A DNA stretch of 22,201 nt from Porogramme epimiltina (Eukaryota; Basidiomycota; Agaricomycetes; Polyporales; Polyporaceae): the NCBI GenBank assembly GCA_900155495.1, contig FTLJ01000790.1, positions 1 through 22,201 of the forward strand. Reading direction: 5' to 3'. Below the pieces are notes generated by a model. That model saw nothing but the letters and a program-made list of their open reading frames with translations, was not told where the DNA came from and did not search any database. The translations under genes and the position numbers were made by a program. Below are positions 10,602 to 20,915 of the stretch, piece by piece. How positions within the stretch are numbered: the stretch's first letter is position 1; every line of letters starts with the position of its first letter.

Positions 10602-13141
10602 GGACCGCCGCGCCGGAGGGGGGAGACAAGTTGAATGCTAGTTCACGTATGTATGTACACGTACCCGCCGGCATAGGTATCTAAGAATAGAGCACCGTGC
10701 ACTTGTATCATAGGACGAGTCGCGACTTCTCCCCCGGGATCCTCTCCAAGTCCCGGGTGTATTCTATCTGCCCACGGCGGCCGCTCTTGCTTCCCCAGCT
10801 ACCTTCTCGACTCCAGGCGGCCGATCCTAGGGATGTTGCGCTCGCGGTCTAACCCGTCGTCACACGCTTGTACATGCGTGGATCTAGAGGACACTGGACA
10901 TATGCGTGGATCCGGAGGGTACATGGCCGGTCGGAGACAAGTCGGAAGTGGAGACGAACTAGGCCTGTGCGAGGGTGATGTCCATGCAGCGCGGATGAAT
11001 GGGCTCCTATGGGGCGTGGGGTAGATGTGGGGAGGAAAGGGTTGTATTCGCTTCCACTGTCGACGACGTCCGCGGCCCGGCCCTTCGCTCGCTGTTGGCG
11101 TGCATCTTGAGCGTGCCCGCGATCGATCCCAGCAGTTCGCGCGCGCATGGCGCCCATTTTGCCTCTCCACATCCCCGCGCCCCGCACGCGGGCTCTCGAC
11201 GTTCTACCAGCTCGCGCCCTATACAACAGCGTCCGGAAACCCCGCGCGACGCTCCTTCGGGATGCCGCGCGTGACGAATGAGCACACACGCGGGGGCCGC
11301 GCGAGCTCGAATCTCCCGCGCGAAACCCGCGCGAATGTAGAGCCGTAGGCTAGAACGCGCATATAGTGGCGTGCGGAGGNNTTCGGCAGACGATGAACAT
11401 GTTTTGCTTCCTCTGGACAGGAGGGGCCGCGCGAAGGGGTGATTTGGGAGGTCTCCATACGAGAGGCGGATGGCATGGGGTCGGTGCACGAGGGTGAGGG
11501 TGGCTCGGCGGCGATGATGATGGCATCTTCGTCCGTCAGGGCTGGGTGCTCGTGCGACCTATGTCCATAAGGGGGATCTGTCCGTGCCACGCTTTGCATC
11601 TACACTTTGAGCGTTGAAGATCCTCATTTGGCGGCCGGACGTCGATGCGGACGATGGGAAGTTTTGTCCAATACCTCCGCCATGCCAGAGCCCCAAACCG
11701 CCATCTCCTCAATCGACATCAGCGACCACGCCCTCTATCTTCTCCCAAAGTCATCCACGCGCCGTGTACCCGCCATTCCAGCCCACATCCCTAGATCGGC
11801 GTCGGTAGCTCCTGTTCGTACACCATGGTTGCCCATGCGACCTCATGAACACGGCGAGACACGGAGCGAAAGTGGTGTGCATTCGAGAAAAGGGGATCTT
11901 GAGAAGACTTGCGGACGGACGACACGGAGATGTGGACTACATACACTGCATGCTGAGTGTCGGGGAAACATACACGCCCAGAGTGATGAGCGCACCTTGT
12001 GAAACAAAACGTAGACGTGGGGCAGACCGTATGCCAGGCCTTTCAAGCTTTGCGCGCGCAAGTTTCCCCCGGCATTGCCCGGGCCTCCGCGACGATGTCT
12101 TGTACATGCGCGAAAGCGAGGGGAAGGGAGGTGGGGCTGACAACACGGTGAACGACACAAGCGACTACAACTCGGCCATGTTTGAGGGATACGCTTGCGT
12201 ATGTGCCGAGGTCTGGAGGACGGTGCCGCCCCACGCGCAAAGAGGCTTCTATGTGTTCGCGCCGGCTGGGGAGGGGTCGGCGCAATGCCGGTTGAGGAGG
12301 GAGACATAGCACTCACAACGATCCTCTCTCGTCTGCGATCACCCCCTGCTATCCCGTAAAGACCCCCAACGCAGCGCGCGCATTATCGCCTTGCCATTCC
12401 AGCTAATGGACTCCTTCACGCTTGCGCTGGCGTGTCCTTCGGTCTTTGCGCGCTGCTTCGACACGATGGACATGGAGTAGTCATCGCTAGGATCTAGTGG
12501 TGTAAAGCTTTGGAAGACTTGAGATGGGGAGGCGAGGAGTTGCGCATTGTGGGAGCCATGAGCACGTCGCCTCTATGGCGGCAGACTAGGACCGATGGGT
12601 CGATGGAGGCTGCTGGTTGGGCCTCAGACGATTGGCTACCCTGGGCCCTGGGGGAGCACTGGGAGCAGTTGTGCGCAGTTCCTAGGGAGCGGACCGCTGG
12701 GTCGACATTATTGAGAGTTTTCGGCGTTGTTTTATCAAATCCATCGAACCAATAGCGAGAGTTTTGGCGCGCCGAGCTAGAGCTAGAGGGAGAAGGATAC
12801 CAAGTGCTCGAGTTCGACGGAGGAAGACACCCAAACAGTAAGCGCCCACGACGAGGAGGCAGTTCCAAAAGCGGATCTCGCTTCATCCCGTCCAACGCGT
12901 CCGTCCAATTCACTTTCCGTTGATCACCCCGTATATCTCTCTAGTTCTCTAGATCGACAACCAGCCGCCGTTCTTCACAACTCATGACACTTATGGACAC
13001 GGCCAAAGCAAAAACGTCGTACACTTTGAGCATCGATTCGGGGCCTAGGGTTAGGGACAGACACAAGCCTATCCTGGCTACTGCTACATCTTCCTTCTGA
13101 GCACAGATACAACGCGACTCCGCGTGAGCTGACGTGCCTCA
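10602..13141. other. 2.5-kb gap between two convergent genes; no supported gene
   Basis: This is a GC-rich stretch with many overlapping frames on both strands (10799-11170 -, 10849-11289 -, 11219-11599 -, 11845-12309 +, 12494-12913 -). The minus frame 11219-11599 starts MQSVARTDPPYGHRSHEHPA and is Pro/Ser/Glu-rich, but it runs through the two N bases at 11380-11381, so its frame is not reliable. At 12373-12480 a plus frame reads ALPFQLMDSFTLALACPSVF before a stop and could be a relic. I found no recognisable domain or convincing splice pair. Confidence 0.4.
11380..11381. other. Two-base N run (assembly gap)
   Basis: Bases 11380-11381 are N. Reading frames that cross this point cannot be trusted, since the true gap size is unknown. 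Confidence 0.95.
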
Positions 13142-14576
13142 TCATGCGCTGAGGCTGAGAAGCCACTTCAACCCTTTTCGCGCGTCCTGGTCGACCTTGA
13201 CGGAAGTCTGGAGAGTAGGGAACGTATAGTGCGCCCCGTGCAAGAACCCGGAGTATCTAGAGAAAAACCGCGAAGTCAGCGCAAGGGAATAGTGCCAATG
13301 AAAGCGCAAGCAATGCTCACTCAACAAGCTGTGTAGAGACCCCAGCCTCACGCAGCAGCCGCTCGAACACGACACCGTCATCGTGCAGAGGGTCCATCGC
13401 CATCACTTGGAAATACGCAGGGGGGAGCCCCGCGTGGGACGGCGCCAGGAGCGGCGACACGCGCAGGTCGGTCGGAGGGCCTCCGTACGTGTCTGGGCAA
13501 GCGTGACCGTGTCAGCCAGACGTTCTCCCTGCTCCAACACGTGCGAACGACGCTCACCAAAGCTGTTCAGCGCACGTTCGCTGTTGAGGAGCGGCACGTC
13601 TGTGTTCACTTCAAACGAGCGCGGGCTTAGCTTCAGCCTGTGCACGACACTGCGTTCAGCTTCCGATAGTACAGGGGTCAGGAGGACGTTTGACGTACTC
13701 TTCCGGCCATGCGAGGGGGTACATCACTGCCGGCTCGCGGAGGTACTGCCCTGTCAGCGGCCTGCCAGCGAAGAACGGGTCGTCGCGGGCTTTGAGCGCG
13801 ATGGCTGCGGAGAGGTTTGCGCCCGCCGAATCGCCTCCCAGAAGGAACCCCTTCGAAAGGGAGACGTTAAGGGTCGCCGCGTTCTCTGCCACCTAGGTGT
13901 CGTGAGTGTCTCGTCCGTGCGAAGATTGTGGACGACATACCCATTTAACAGCAATGTAGCTGTCTTCGAATGGGACTGGGAAAGGACACTCAGGAGCGCA
14001 TCTGCATCCAAGGAACGGGAAGCCGGATGTCAGCACATGGGCTATGCACGAGGAAGCACGGAGCGCACCTGTATTCGACGTTCGCGATGGCCAGCTGCAG
14101 CTCCACACAGACCGTGCGAAGCCAGCTATCGTCCATGTCAAGGTCCCCGATCATCCATCCTATCATCGTGTCAGTTTATAGCGTCATATACGGAAACCAT
14201 ATACAACGAACCTCCGCCATGGAACCACACGAGGACAGGATACGCAGCCCCATACGCAGCCCCAGGGGCCCCTCCTGCCGGCGTCAAGAACCTCACCGTG
14301 ATGTCTCCACCGTCGACAGGGACAGCCTTGTCCAACACAGTGTACTCGGTGTCTAGAGCAGTCGATGCGGGCGATGAGCGTCCCGCACGAGAGTACGGAG
14401 CAGATGCGCATACCTGAAGGAGCGCGCTCACGGAAGTGCTCCACCCAGGGTTGAAGGACCGCGTTGGCCTGCTCGCGCGCGTACTGGTGCAGCGGAACGC
14501 CTGGGGGCGGTGGAAGCGGCTGCGTGAACAACGGGCTGGCCGCGAAGGCCTCTACGAGCTCAGGCAGCATCGGCAT
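13142..14576 (-). CDS. Alpha/beta-hydrolase esterase/lipase (HSL type, HGGG and GDSAG motifs)
   Basis: Eight exons on the minus strand: 14414-14576, 14212-14352, 14069-14159, 13941-14001, 13699-13892, 13558-13637, 13321-13492 and 13142-13256. Total 1017 nt, 338 aa. Introns are 48-67 nt and every phase matches. The oxyanion-hole motif HGGG is at residues 99-102 (VLVWFHGGGWMIGDLDMDD). It is followed by NVEYR-CAPECPFPVPFED, the usual YRLAPEHPFP region with Cys in two variable places. The nucleophile elbow GDSAG is at 172-176 (Ser174). Asp277 in MDPLHDD and His307 in FLHGAHY complete the triad. The enzyme should hydrolyse carboxylic esters; the substrate is unknown. No signal peptide is visible, so it is likely intracellular. 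The start MPMLPELVEAFAASPLFTQP is the first in-frame ATG. The long plus-strand frame at 13383-14417 is its shadow. Confidence 0.92.
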
Positions 14577-15086
14577 CGCGAGCTACAACGCGGGTGGAGG
14601 TGAACTTGAGAATGGGTGGCGACCTCGTCGAGAGTCCTCTTCATGACTTATCAGATGGGATGGCGCGTGGGAAGGCCGGCGACGCTCACTACACCCCCGA
14701 GCGGCGCTGAAGGGACGATGGGGCATGTGATGGAAGACTGAGCACGGCGGTGGATCACTATTTTGGAGGAGATCAGACTCGCGGGACGTTCTTGGGCGCG
14801 GGCGCTTGCTGGACTTAGAGGAAATTGATGATCGTATAATACAAGAACGTACTGAGACATGCAATTGTTAACAATCCCTGCCTGGCAAGTAGCGGGCATG
14901 CAGTCCGACCATCCAATCGCATCTTGAGCGAACCCATATCGATCTTGCACAAAGCCCAGGACGATGTGCCCACGTTGCACCGCCCACGGCCGCTCGCACC
15001 AAGCGATATGATGGCTGATCGAAAGGTACAGGGCTCAGAGGGTTTGTGAACGCTCGTATGTGATGGATCCATAGCTTCTGAAGCAC
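14577..15086. other. Region upstream of the esterase
   Basis: This stretch precedes the esterase start and includes its likely promoter. Minus-strand frames extend here from the broken gene at 15087-15860 (for example 14815-15072, ending in the hydrophobic LLTIACLSTFLYYTIINFL), but I cannot join them in one frame. Confidence 0.3.
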
Positions 15087-15860
15087 CTGAGCACAGAAGG
15101 AGAAAGTGCGTGTGCTTAAGAGATCGTCAAGACGCGCCTTTGTCATATCGGAACTCACAAAATCGTCATCCATGTTCCAGCCCCCGCCAAAAGCCTCAAG
15201 CTGGACGCTGGCCATGGAAATCCTATGATGTGAGGTGAATTCTCGCTAAGGAGAGTGGATATGGCGCACCTAAGCCTTCTGGGGCTCAAACAGGTGGAAC
15301 GGAGCAGCTACCAGGCGTTACACCTCCAATTTTGTAGCGTTTCCAGGGACCAACCCGAAAGCGTGAAACCGTTTTGATGCGCTCGCTTCCGACAGGAGGA
15401 AGAGGGGGATATTCGTGACAGGATAGGTGCTCATCAAGACAACCGGAGAGAAAGATGAGGAATATGACGCGTGGAAGCTTGACGTGAATTAGTGGGAGGA
15501 AGCTTAGGCCGGTCGAACTTGAGGACGAGCCGGTCTCTGAGGCCTGTTATCTCGACAGCATACGCGGAGGGAGTGCTGAGAGAGAGTTTTTCTGACGTTT
15601 TGAGGAGGCGCAAGGCCATGAGTACGGAGTCAGACGGCGCGCTGGCGATGACGTCATTCTTGTTCGCGGCAGCTGCCGGCCGCATTCCGGCCACATCCGC
15701 CTTGCAACCTGTAGGTCTTTTTCTCCTGATCGTCTTTCATACCGGCGAAGCTGCTCGGCCCCACGATATAGACCCTCTCCTCTCGCATGCCCTCCTCATC
15801 TCTCGACGGGGGTTCCACATACACCCAAAAAGAGTGTTCCGAATCCGCGGCTTCTTATTA
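15087..15860 (-). pseudogene. Unrecognised multi-exon gene, probably broken (minus strand)
   Basis: Reading down the minus strand, several pieces look strongly like protein. They are 15854-15739 (EHSFWVYVEPPSRDEEGMRE, then RVYIVGPSSFAG), 15715-15500 (KNDVIASAPSDSVLMALRLL, then AYAVEITGLRDRLVLKFDRP), 15470-15318 (LMSTYPVTNIPLFLLSEASA, then RFHAFGLVPGNATKLEV) and 15222-15159 (ISMASVQLEAFGGGWNMDDD). Two good introns follow: 15269-15223 (47 nt, GTGCGC...CATAG) and 15158-15087 (72 nt, GTGAGT...TGTGCTCAG). Between pieces one and two the only phase-fitting intron is 34 nt (15738-15705), unusually short. Stops (TAATAA at 15855-15860, TAA at 15318-15320) and unexplained frame changes break the rest. 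I do not recognise the family. The 207-codon plus-strand frame over 15492-16115 is probably a shadow. Confidence 0.4.
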
Positions 15861-16691
15861 AGCCATTTCCGGCTTGCCCTACCTCCGCGCGGGGCGGATG
15901 CCGTGTCCTCTTTTATGTCTGTCTACGGGCTGCCCGCTCTTCGACGATATCAAGATACCGTGACCTCGTACACTGGCGTACTCTACCCCGCTCACACCAC
16001 GCACGCAGCCATCCCCCTCGAGTTCGCGCTCATCAATCTGGATGCGAACCGACTGGAGAGAATGTGCCCCTCTCCGTCTCCGTCATTTTCGTCGCTACAC
16101 CCGACACGACTGTAAGTGAGACCATCCTTCATGGAGGGGAGAGGGATCCGGTCATTCTATACACCGCTTCGAGAAGTGAGCTTCTCTATCTTGTATGGAA
16201 CACGCTCTCCTCTTCGTACATGCTAGAATATACAATTCTCACATTAGGACCTAATTAACCATGCTCTCATCCAGCGAATGCTACACAATACGCCTCGAAC
16301 GGGGGAACATCCTACTGTATGGCATATTTGACACCTAATCAGAGATGAAATCTGTGACTTGTGCGGCGTCTCTAAAGCTTTGGATGCGCATCAAGAGTCT
16401 CTCGTCACGTTCTATTATGAACTCATGCAATGAACGTATGCCTAATGGAGCACAACGTGTCATAGCACTGGTGCATCCTCGAGGCGCGGCTTCTGTGGCC
16501 CATTCATCATGCTAACCAATCTATCTGCCAATTACACCGTGCGCGGTGCAAATGCCTGATCCTCGTATGCATGGATGCAGAGTAGTCTAGCAAGTACACC
16601 GCGAACTTCCGTGACACAAATACCTGATCTATATCACCGCCTTTCCCGAATCTACTCTGGCAGCCACAAGGTCGAACGTACAGGTGTCTTA
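15861..16691. other. Region with no gene I can support
   Basis: The upstream part of the broken minus-strand gene may reach into 15861-16120 (a minus frame there contains IQIDERELEGDGCVRGVSG), but stops intervene. From 16120 to 16690 the sequence is AT-richer and I see nothing in it. Confidence 0.3.
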
Positions 16692-17010
16692 CTATCTCTT
16701 ATCGTAATAGCTTCCGTAAACCGGGTGCAATGAACATTTCGTTCCGAAGGTATATCCCCCACGATCAAAGCCTGTTCCATCGCGGATCGGGTTGCTCGGG
16801 CAACCCCGTAGGATATAATCGAAAGAGGCCATGCGCTCCCCGCAGTAGTAGAGGCCGTGCCGTTCATATACTAAAATCTCTATCGGCCACGTCACTCTCC
16901 ACCTCATACCCAGCCTTCTTCAAGTGCTCTATAAAGTTTCCAATTTCCGTTCCATTTCACCCGAGACTTGCACTTGCTCCCATTCCACCCTGTACCACCA
17001 CACCTCTCCC
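16692..17010 (-). pseudogene. Small broken minus-strand reading frame upstream of F-box copy B
   Basis: Reading down the minus strand, a piece at 16956-16867 reads GNFIEHLKKAGYEVESDVAD and stops at 16864-16866. A one-base-shifted frame then continues to 16692 with ERHGLYYCGERMASFDYILR, CPSNPIRDGTGFDRGGYTF and KCSLHPVYGSYYDKR. Upstream of 16957 (an in-frame TGA) the same frame reads GRGVVVQGGMGASASLG. Together this looks like one small protein with several cysteines, broken by a stop and a frameshift. I do not recognise it. It would be divergent from F-box copy B, about 200 bp away. Confidence 0.33.
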
Positions 17011-17210
17011 CATTTCCATTGGGCACAACGTCCGGGGCACGCCTGATCTCCAAAGAAGTTGAGAACACCCTTGAGGTCAATTTTGCACTGGGCAATAGCT
17101 GAAATCGTAAGGTAGGTTCTGTAGCTATCACATCTTTGTCCAGATTGAGAACAATTCAATACCTCTTCGTTATTTACCTTTCCAGGAGGCCGGCCACAGT
17201 ACACCTTTAC

Positions 17211-18961
17211 ATGGCACTCCTTATCTCGACGAAAAAAGACCTTTCTACAACTGCTCACCAAGAAGACTTAATCCCGGAGGGGGTATATCCTCGTCGACGT
17301 TACGGCCACCATCCTAGCCCCCTTCCTACTCTTAGGCTCCCAAGGGAGGTCTGGGATCTAGTCATTGATGCACTAGGTTTCCAAATCGACATAAGCAACA
17401 ATTGTCACGCCACAATGAACCGTTGCACCTTGGTCTGCAAAGCATGGCATCCCCGGGCTCAATTCTGGCTTCTCCAGTGGATCAAGTTAGACCACCCCTC
17501 GTCGCTCCAAGGGTTTCTAGATAAATACGGAAGTCCCCTTCTGTACTACCTGCATAGTATCCGCGTATACTGTGCATTCATGACCGACGACAGCGACATT
17601 AAGGACTTCTACCCCGAACATAATCCTCTTTCCACATTCGCAACGCCACTCGCACGGAGACTCCATTTCCCAGCTCTTCGCAAATTGTCGATCTCTCCGA
17701 AATATGTCGGTTCACTAAGGCCAGAGCAAGCTCCCCGTCTTTGCACGTTCCCGGTGCGGCCCTACTCACTCCGTCTCTGCACGATTTTTGCATCTGTGTC
17801 TTCTTTGCATATCGACTGTATGGTTTTTGCGAGTTTTTCGGATCTTGCCTACTTTTTGAGGTGTTTCGTGAAGCTGAATACGCTCACGATAGAATTTACG
17901 AAGATGTCGAAAATTGGGTCTGTACCTGGCTGGGCGAGGAAACAATCCAGCATATCGGTTTCTAAGTTTTTACCCAATCTGAAACACTTTATGGTGCGTC
18001 CATCAATATTATACTACATGTGGTGATCCCGTATCAATGACCTGTATTATAGAGCGGATATGCCGACGGACCCCTAATTATCAAGATACTGGCCTCCCTT
18101 CCACCGGACAAGCTGAAGTCCCTCCGCATAATCATTGATTGTTCATTTATGGATTCGATAGGTTGGCATTCATTTAAAACCATTATGCATCGGAAGTGTT
18201 GACTTATGGGAAGATTCAATCTTAAAGCGGGAGTTGGTTGGCGCCATTAGTCAATTCACAAATCTACACATAATCGAGCTTGATACAGAGTTGTACACCG
18301 TGGGAATGGGCGAAGGAAGATACTTGGATCTCCTGAAGGATGTTCTGAGGTCGTGGAGTCCTTCAACAGACGTTCTCCATCCCACACTGGAACTTTCTTT
18401 CTCCGCACCAGCATCCCCATACGATCTGCTCAGTGGTATGGGTGAATTGGGGAATGGGGTAGATGAGTGCTGTTCTGGTAAGCAAGGTACCTGCCTGAGC
18501 CGTTCAATGACCCGAGGCTCATGTCCTATTTAGAAACCCCGAGAACACGCCTCTGTATACGCATCCGTTGCGTCCCTAATAGTGAGCAGGACAAGGAACC
18601 ACGACTACTTTCGGAACTCGCCCAATGCTTTCCAATCACCTCAAAACTCGAGAACAGATTGGTTTTTGACATCCGCGAGTGGCCTATTCTAACTGATTCT
18701 TAACCAAAAGATTTGTTGCTAATGCTTCACGCACGGGCTCTTCTGTTTCCAGACTACGCTCCCAGAAATCAGCATTGGAAAGACTCTGATACTTCCAATG
18801 AGGAGTCTGATACTTCCGATGAAGACTCATCTACTTCCAATGAAGACTCAGATACTTCCAATGAAGACTCATCTCTCCTCCAAGTCCGCTCTGGAGGTCT
18901 CGACAACAAATTGGACAGTTTGTTCGCTGAGATCATTGATGAGAGGATGTTTGATGAGTAG
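17211..18961 (+). CDS. F-box domain protein with acidic heptad-repeat tail (copy B)
   Basis: Five exons are proposed: 17211-17993, 18053-18161, 18214-18477, 18534-18678 and 18766-18961. Total 1497 nt, 498 aa. The F-box spans about residues 43-95 (LPREVWDLVIDALG, then CTLVCKAWHPRAQFWLLQW). It is clearly a paralogue of copy A: both have LxSIRVxC, NPxSxFAxPLA, RPxxLRLCxxFASVSxL and DLxYxLxCFV in the same order. The first three introns lie at the same positions and phases as introns 2-4 of copy A; intron 2 (18162-18213) has a weak GTTGGC donor. The last intron (18679-18765, GTGGCC donor) is the least certain; without it the protein would stop at 18703, before the acidic tail. Expected role: substrate receptor of an SCF ubiquitin ligase. 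Start chosen at ATG 17211, since the frame upstream (from 17136) shows no similarity to copy A. Confidence 0.8.
18782..18865 (+). repeat. Four 21-nt tandem units coding an acidic Ser/Thr heptad
   Basis: Units start at 18782, 18803, 18824 and 18845 and encode DSDTSNE, ESDTSDE, DSSTSNE and DSDTSNE. They form the acidic tail of F-box copy B. Ser/Thr residues are followed by acidic ones, as in casein-kinase-2 sites. Confidence 0.85.
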
Positions 18962-19834
18962 GCCTGAAGAACACTACACCGGAGAAGTTTAATCGTTCCC
19001 GTGTCAAGTGCCCCACGCCCAGTTTTGTAGGCATATCACTCTTGTGGGCCCCACGTGCACATGCAAATTACTGTACGAAACCTGCCACCGTTCCATCACT
19101 TGGCGCGCGTAGACCTGGAACATGTAGGAACAACTATGCCTTCGAGTTTGTCGGACATCCGACCAGTAGTTTATAAATTTCGATACACTTGAGTACGATT
19201 CCAACGCTGATACGCCAATGTTCCACGACTAGTACTGTTACTCATGATATCCTACAATCATGTCAGCCTCCGATATCCGGGAACGCAGTGTGTAATGGTC
19301 AATGAGTAACCAGCCTGGAGCAGCTGCGTTATGTTCGCGCCTCGACAGGTGCTTCAAACTTGTTGAGAATCGACGTTGACTGAAGCATGCGAGACTCGGT
19401 TCAGGGAAGCCCCATAAGGCACGTTCCGCAGTCACCTCTTTACCTCTTTAAAGAACATACGAGCATATGAAATGCAGGGGACGCAGTGTACATTGTGCAC
19501 GCCAGCCATAAGAAACCCACAGCCGTCAGGGAAGGCGAGCCTCTCAGTCTGTACTGGTGGTAATGAACGTCAACTTGGGGAAAGGGGAAACTAGTCATTA
19601 CACATCCGTGATAACGAGTGCCTATGAAAGCTACAGATGGACCCTTTATCATGTGCTGTGGTAGCTCGCCTGCAATACTCGTCTATAACCACGTTGAGAT
19701 CGCTGATGCGCGAGGTATGCCACAGTTGTAATCATCTCCCTATGGTTGATTCCGTAGGACTGACGATGCGCCGTCTACCACACGTGTTCACCAAAGAGGC
19801 CTGGACGTTGAGAACGTCCGAGCGACGGGGAGCT
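18962..19834. other. Intergenic, no gene seen
   Basis: This is the sequence downstream of F-box copy B. It has only short open frames, the longest 70 codons. I see no domain, RNA gene or repeat. Confidence 0.4.
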
Positions 19835-19883
19835 TTGTCCCAGAGACAGTCTCNNACAGTCTCTGGGACTATCTCTGGGACAA
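19835..19883. repeat. Palindromic hairpin with an internal N gap
   Basis: TTGTCCCAGAGA (19835-19846) is the exact reverse complement of 19872-19883. Inside, GTCCCAGAGAC (19837-19847) also pairs with 19859-19869. The two N bases 19854-19855 lie in the loop, so the assembler probably failed at this hairpin. The 14-mer ACAGTCTCTGGGAC (19856-19869) recurs at 20389-20402. Confidence 0.75.
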
Positions 19884-20865
19884 CGCTTTGCTAGTCACAT
19901 ACATTGTCGCTGTTACAAGAGGCGCTCTCGTTGTGACCTCTTTTCACTTCGCCACAGCGCGTGGTGTACCGTGTGGTCAAGGGCAGAGGCCCTCTCCCAC
20001 TCAGGCTATTGCCCCCCTCCCCCATGGTTTCCTAGGTTTCGCGTGGGCCAATTCAGACCAACGTCCGCTTCGGCTCTGCGGTTAGGCCGCTCTTACTGAA
20101 GCACTGGCTTCACGTGTGACAGTTCGCGCATTACGCGCAGGGCCGAAAATAGTAGCATATATTCTTCTGCCAATATTTGATGCTGCAGCGTAGATTGCGC
20201 TGCAACTTGAAGCACGTCTTCTGCTGCTTGGGCACGCGGCACATCTGCGTTTAGTGCTTATGTGTGCAGGATACTTCTAATGATGCCTAAGTCGTGCACG
20301 CCGTTGGTGGCTCACAGCCGCGGCGGGCAAGGGCGTGGCGAGGTGTTACTGAGGGCGTTACATTCCAAGCGCCTGAGCCTGGCGCGGGACAGTCTCTGGG
20401 ACAGTCCTAGGGATAAGACGCCCCGTGCCCCTGACTTTCTGTGGACGTTAAGCACATATAGTCACGTGACCAGAAGAGCGTGTCGAGTGATGTGGCGGGC
20501 TGTGAGTGGAGTGCAAAACGTCGAGCAAGCCGTCAATCTGGCACAAGATGCACAAGCGCGGGGCAAAAAACAGCAACGGATCCGGATCATCTTCATCCAC
20601 GTCGTGGAGGTGGTCAAGTCGGTTGGAAAGCGGGTGCGGCGCGTGGGGGCGATCTAGCATGCGACACCGGTACGAAGTCGTGGGTGTGTTGACAAGTGTT
20701 GGCGCGCGATGCCTGTGCCTACACTCCGAGTAGCCGGTTTACGTGCGTAGGGATGTGCCCTGCAAGGGGATATGGTGCCAGCGAGGCAGAAGGGACACTA
20801 TGGACTAATGTAGGCTCTTGACCGCGCATGTAGGGCGTTGAAGGCCCGACACAGGTTAGGTGAGT
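19884..20865. other. Region with no gene I can support
   Basis: Frames at 20262-20657 (+) and 20448-20660 (-) overlap each other and neither has a known domain. The plus frame ends in a basic stretch (RIRIIFIHVVEVVKSVGKRV). A TATA-like CACATATAG (20453) beside CACGTGA (20463) is present but leads to nothing I recognise. Confidence 0.35.
20386..20402 (+). repeat. Second copy of the GGGACAGTCTCTGGGAC motif
   Basis: Here GGGACAGTCTCTGGGAC is followed by AGTCC. It shares 14 bases with the right part of the hairpin at 19835-19883, in the same orientation, 533 bp away. It may mark repeated or mobile DNA, but no transposase or clear terminal repeats are visible. Confidence 0.5.
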
Positions 20866-20915
20866 CTGAAATATGTGTCAGAAGATGAGGACGATGAAGA
20901 GATGAGAGCACTCAC
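20866..20915 (-). other. Intron-like sequence on the minus strand
   Basis: The minus strand reads GTGAGTGCTC...CTTCTGACAC...TTTCAG over 50 nt, with strong donor, branch-like CTGAC and acceptor. The flanking minus frame stays open across the join: it reads LIPLERSLEGSQPCEGGPIL before and THLTCVGPSTPYMRGQEPTL after, ending near 20731. This suggests an exon-intron-exon piece of an unknown small gene; no start or domain is seen. Confidence 0.35.

Noticed and set aside
12494..12913. 139-codon minus-strand open frame starting MNWTDALDGMKRDPLLEL
   Set aside because: Ser/Pro-rich, no domain, no splice support; may be chance or a relic.
13383..14417. 344-codon plus-strand open frame, the longest in the window
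   Set aside because: It is antisense to the esterase, whose eight exons carry all family motifs. The plus-strand product has no domain and an irregular, Arg/Ser-rich composition.
15492..16115. 207-codon plus-strand open frame
   Set aside because: Minus-strand pieces and introns in the same stretch look more like a real gene; the plus product has no recognisable domain. Not excluded outright.
20262..20657. 131-codon plus-strand frame as a possible transposon remnant
   Set aside because: No reverse-transcriptase, integrase or transposase motif, and no target-site duplication or long terminal repeat could be seen.
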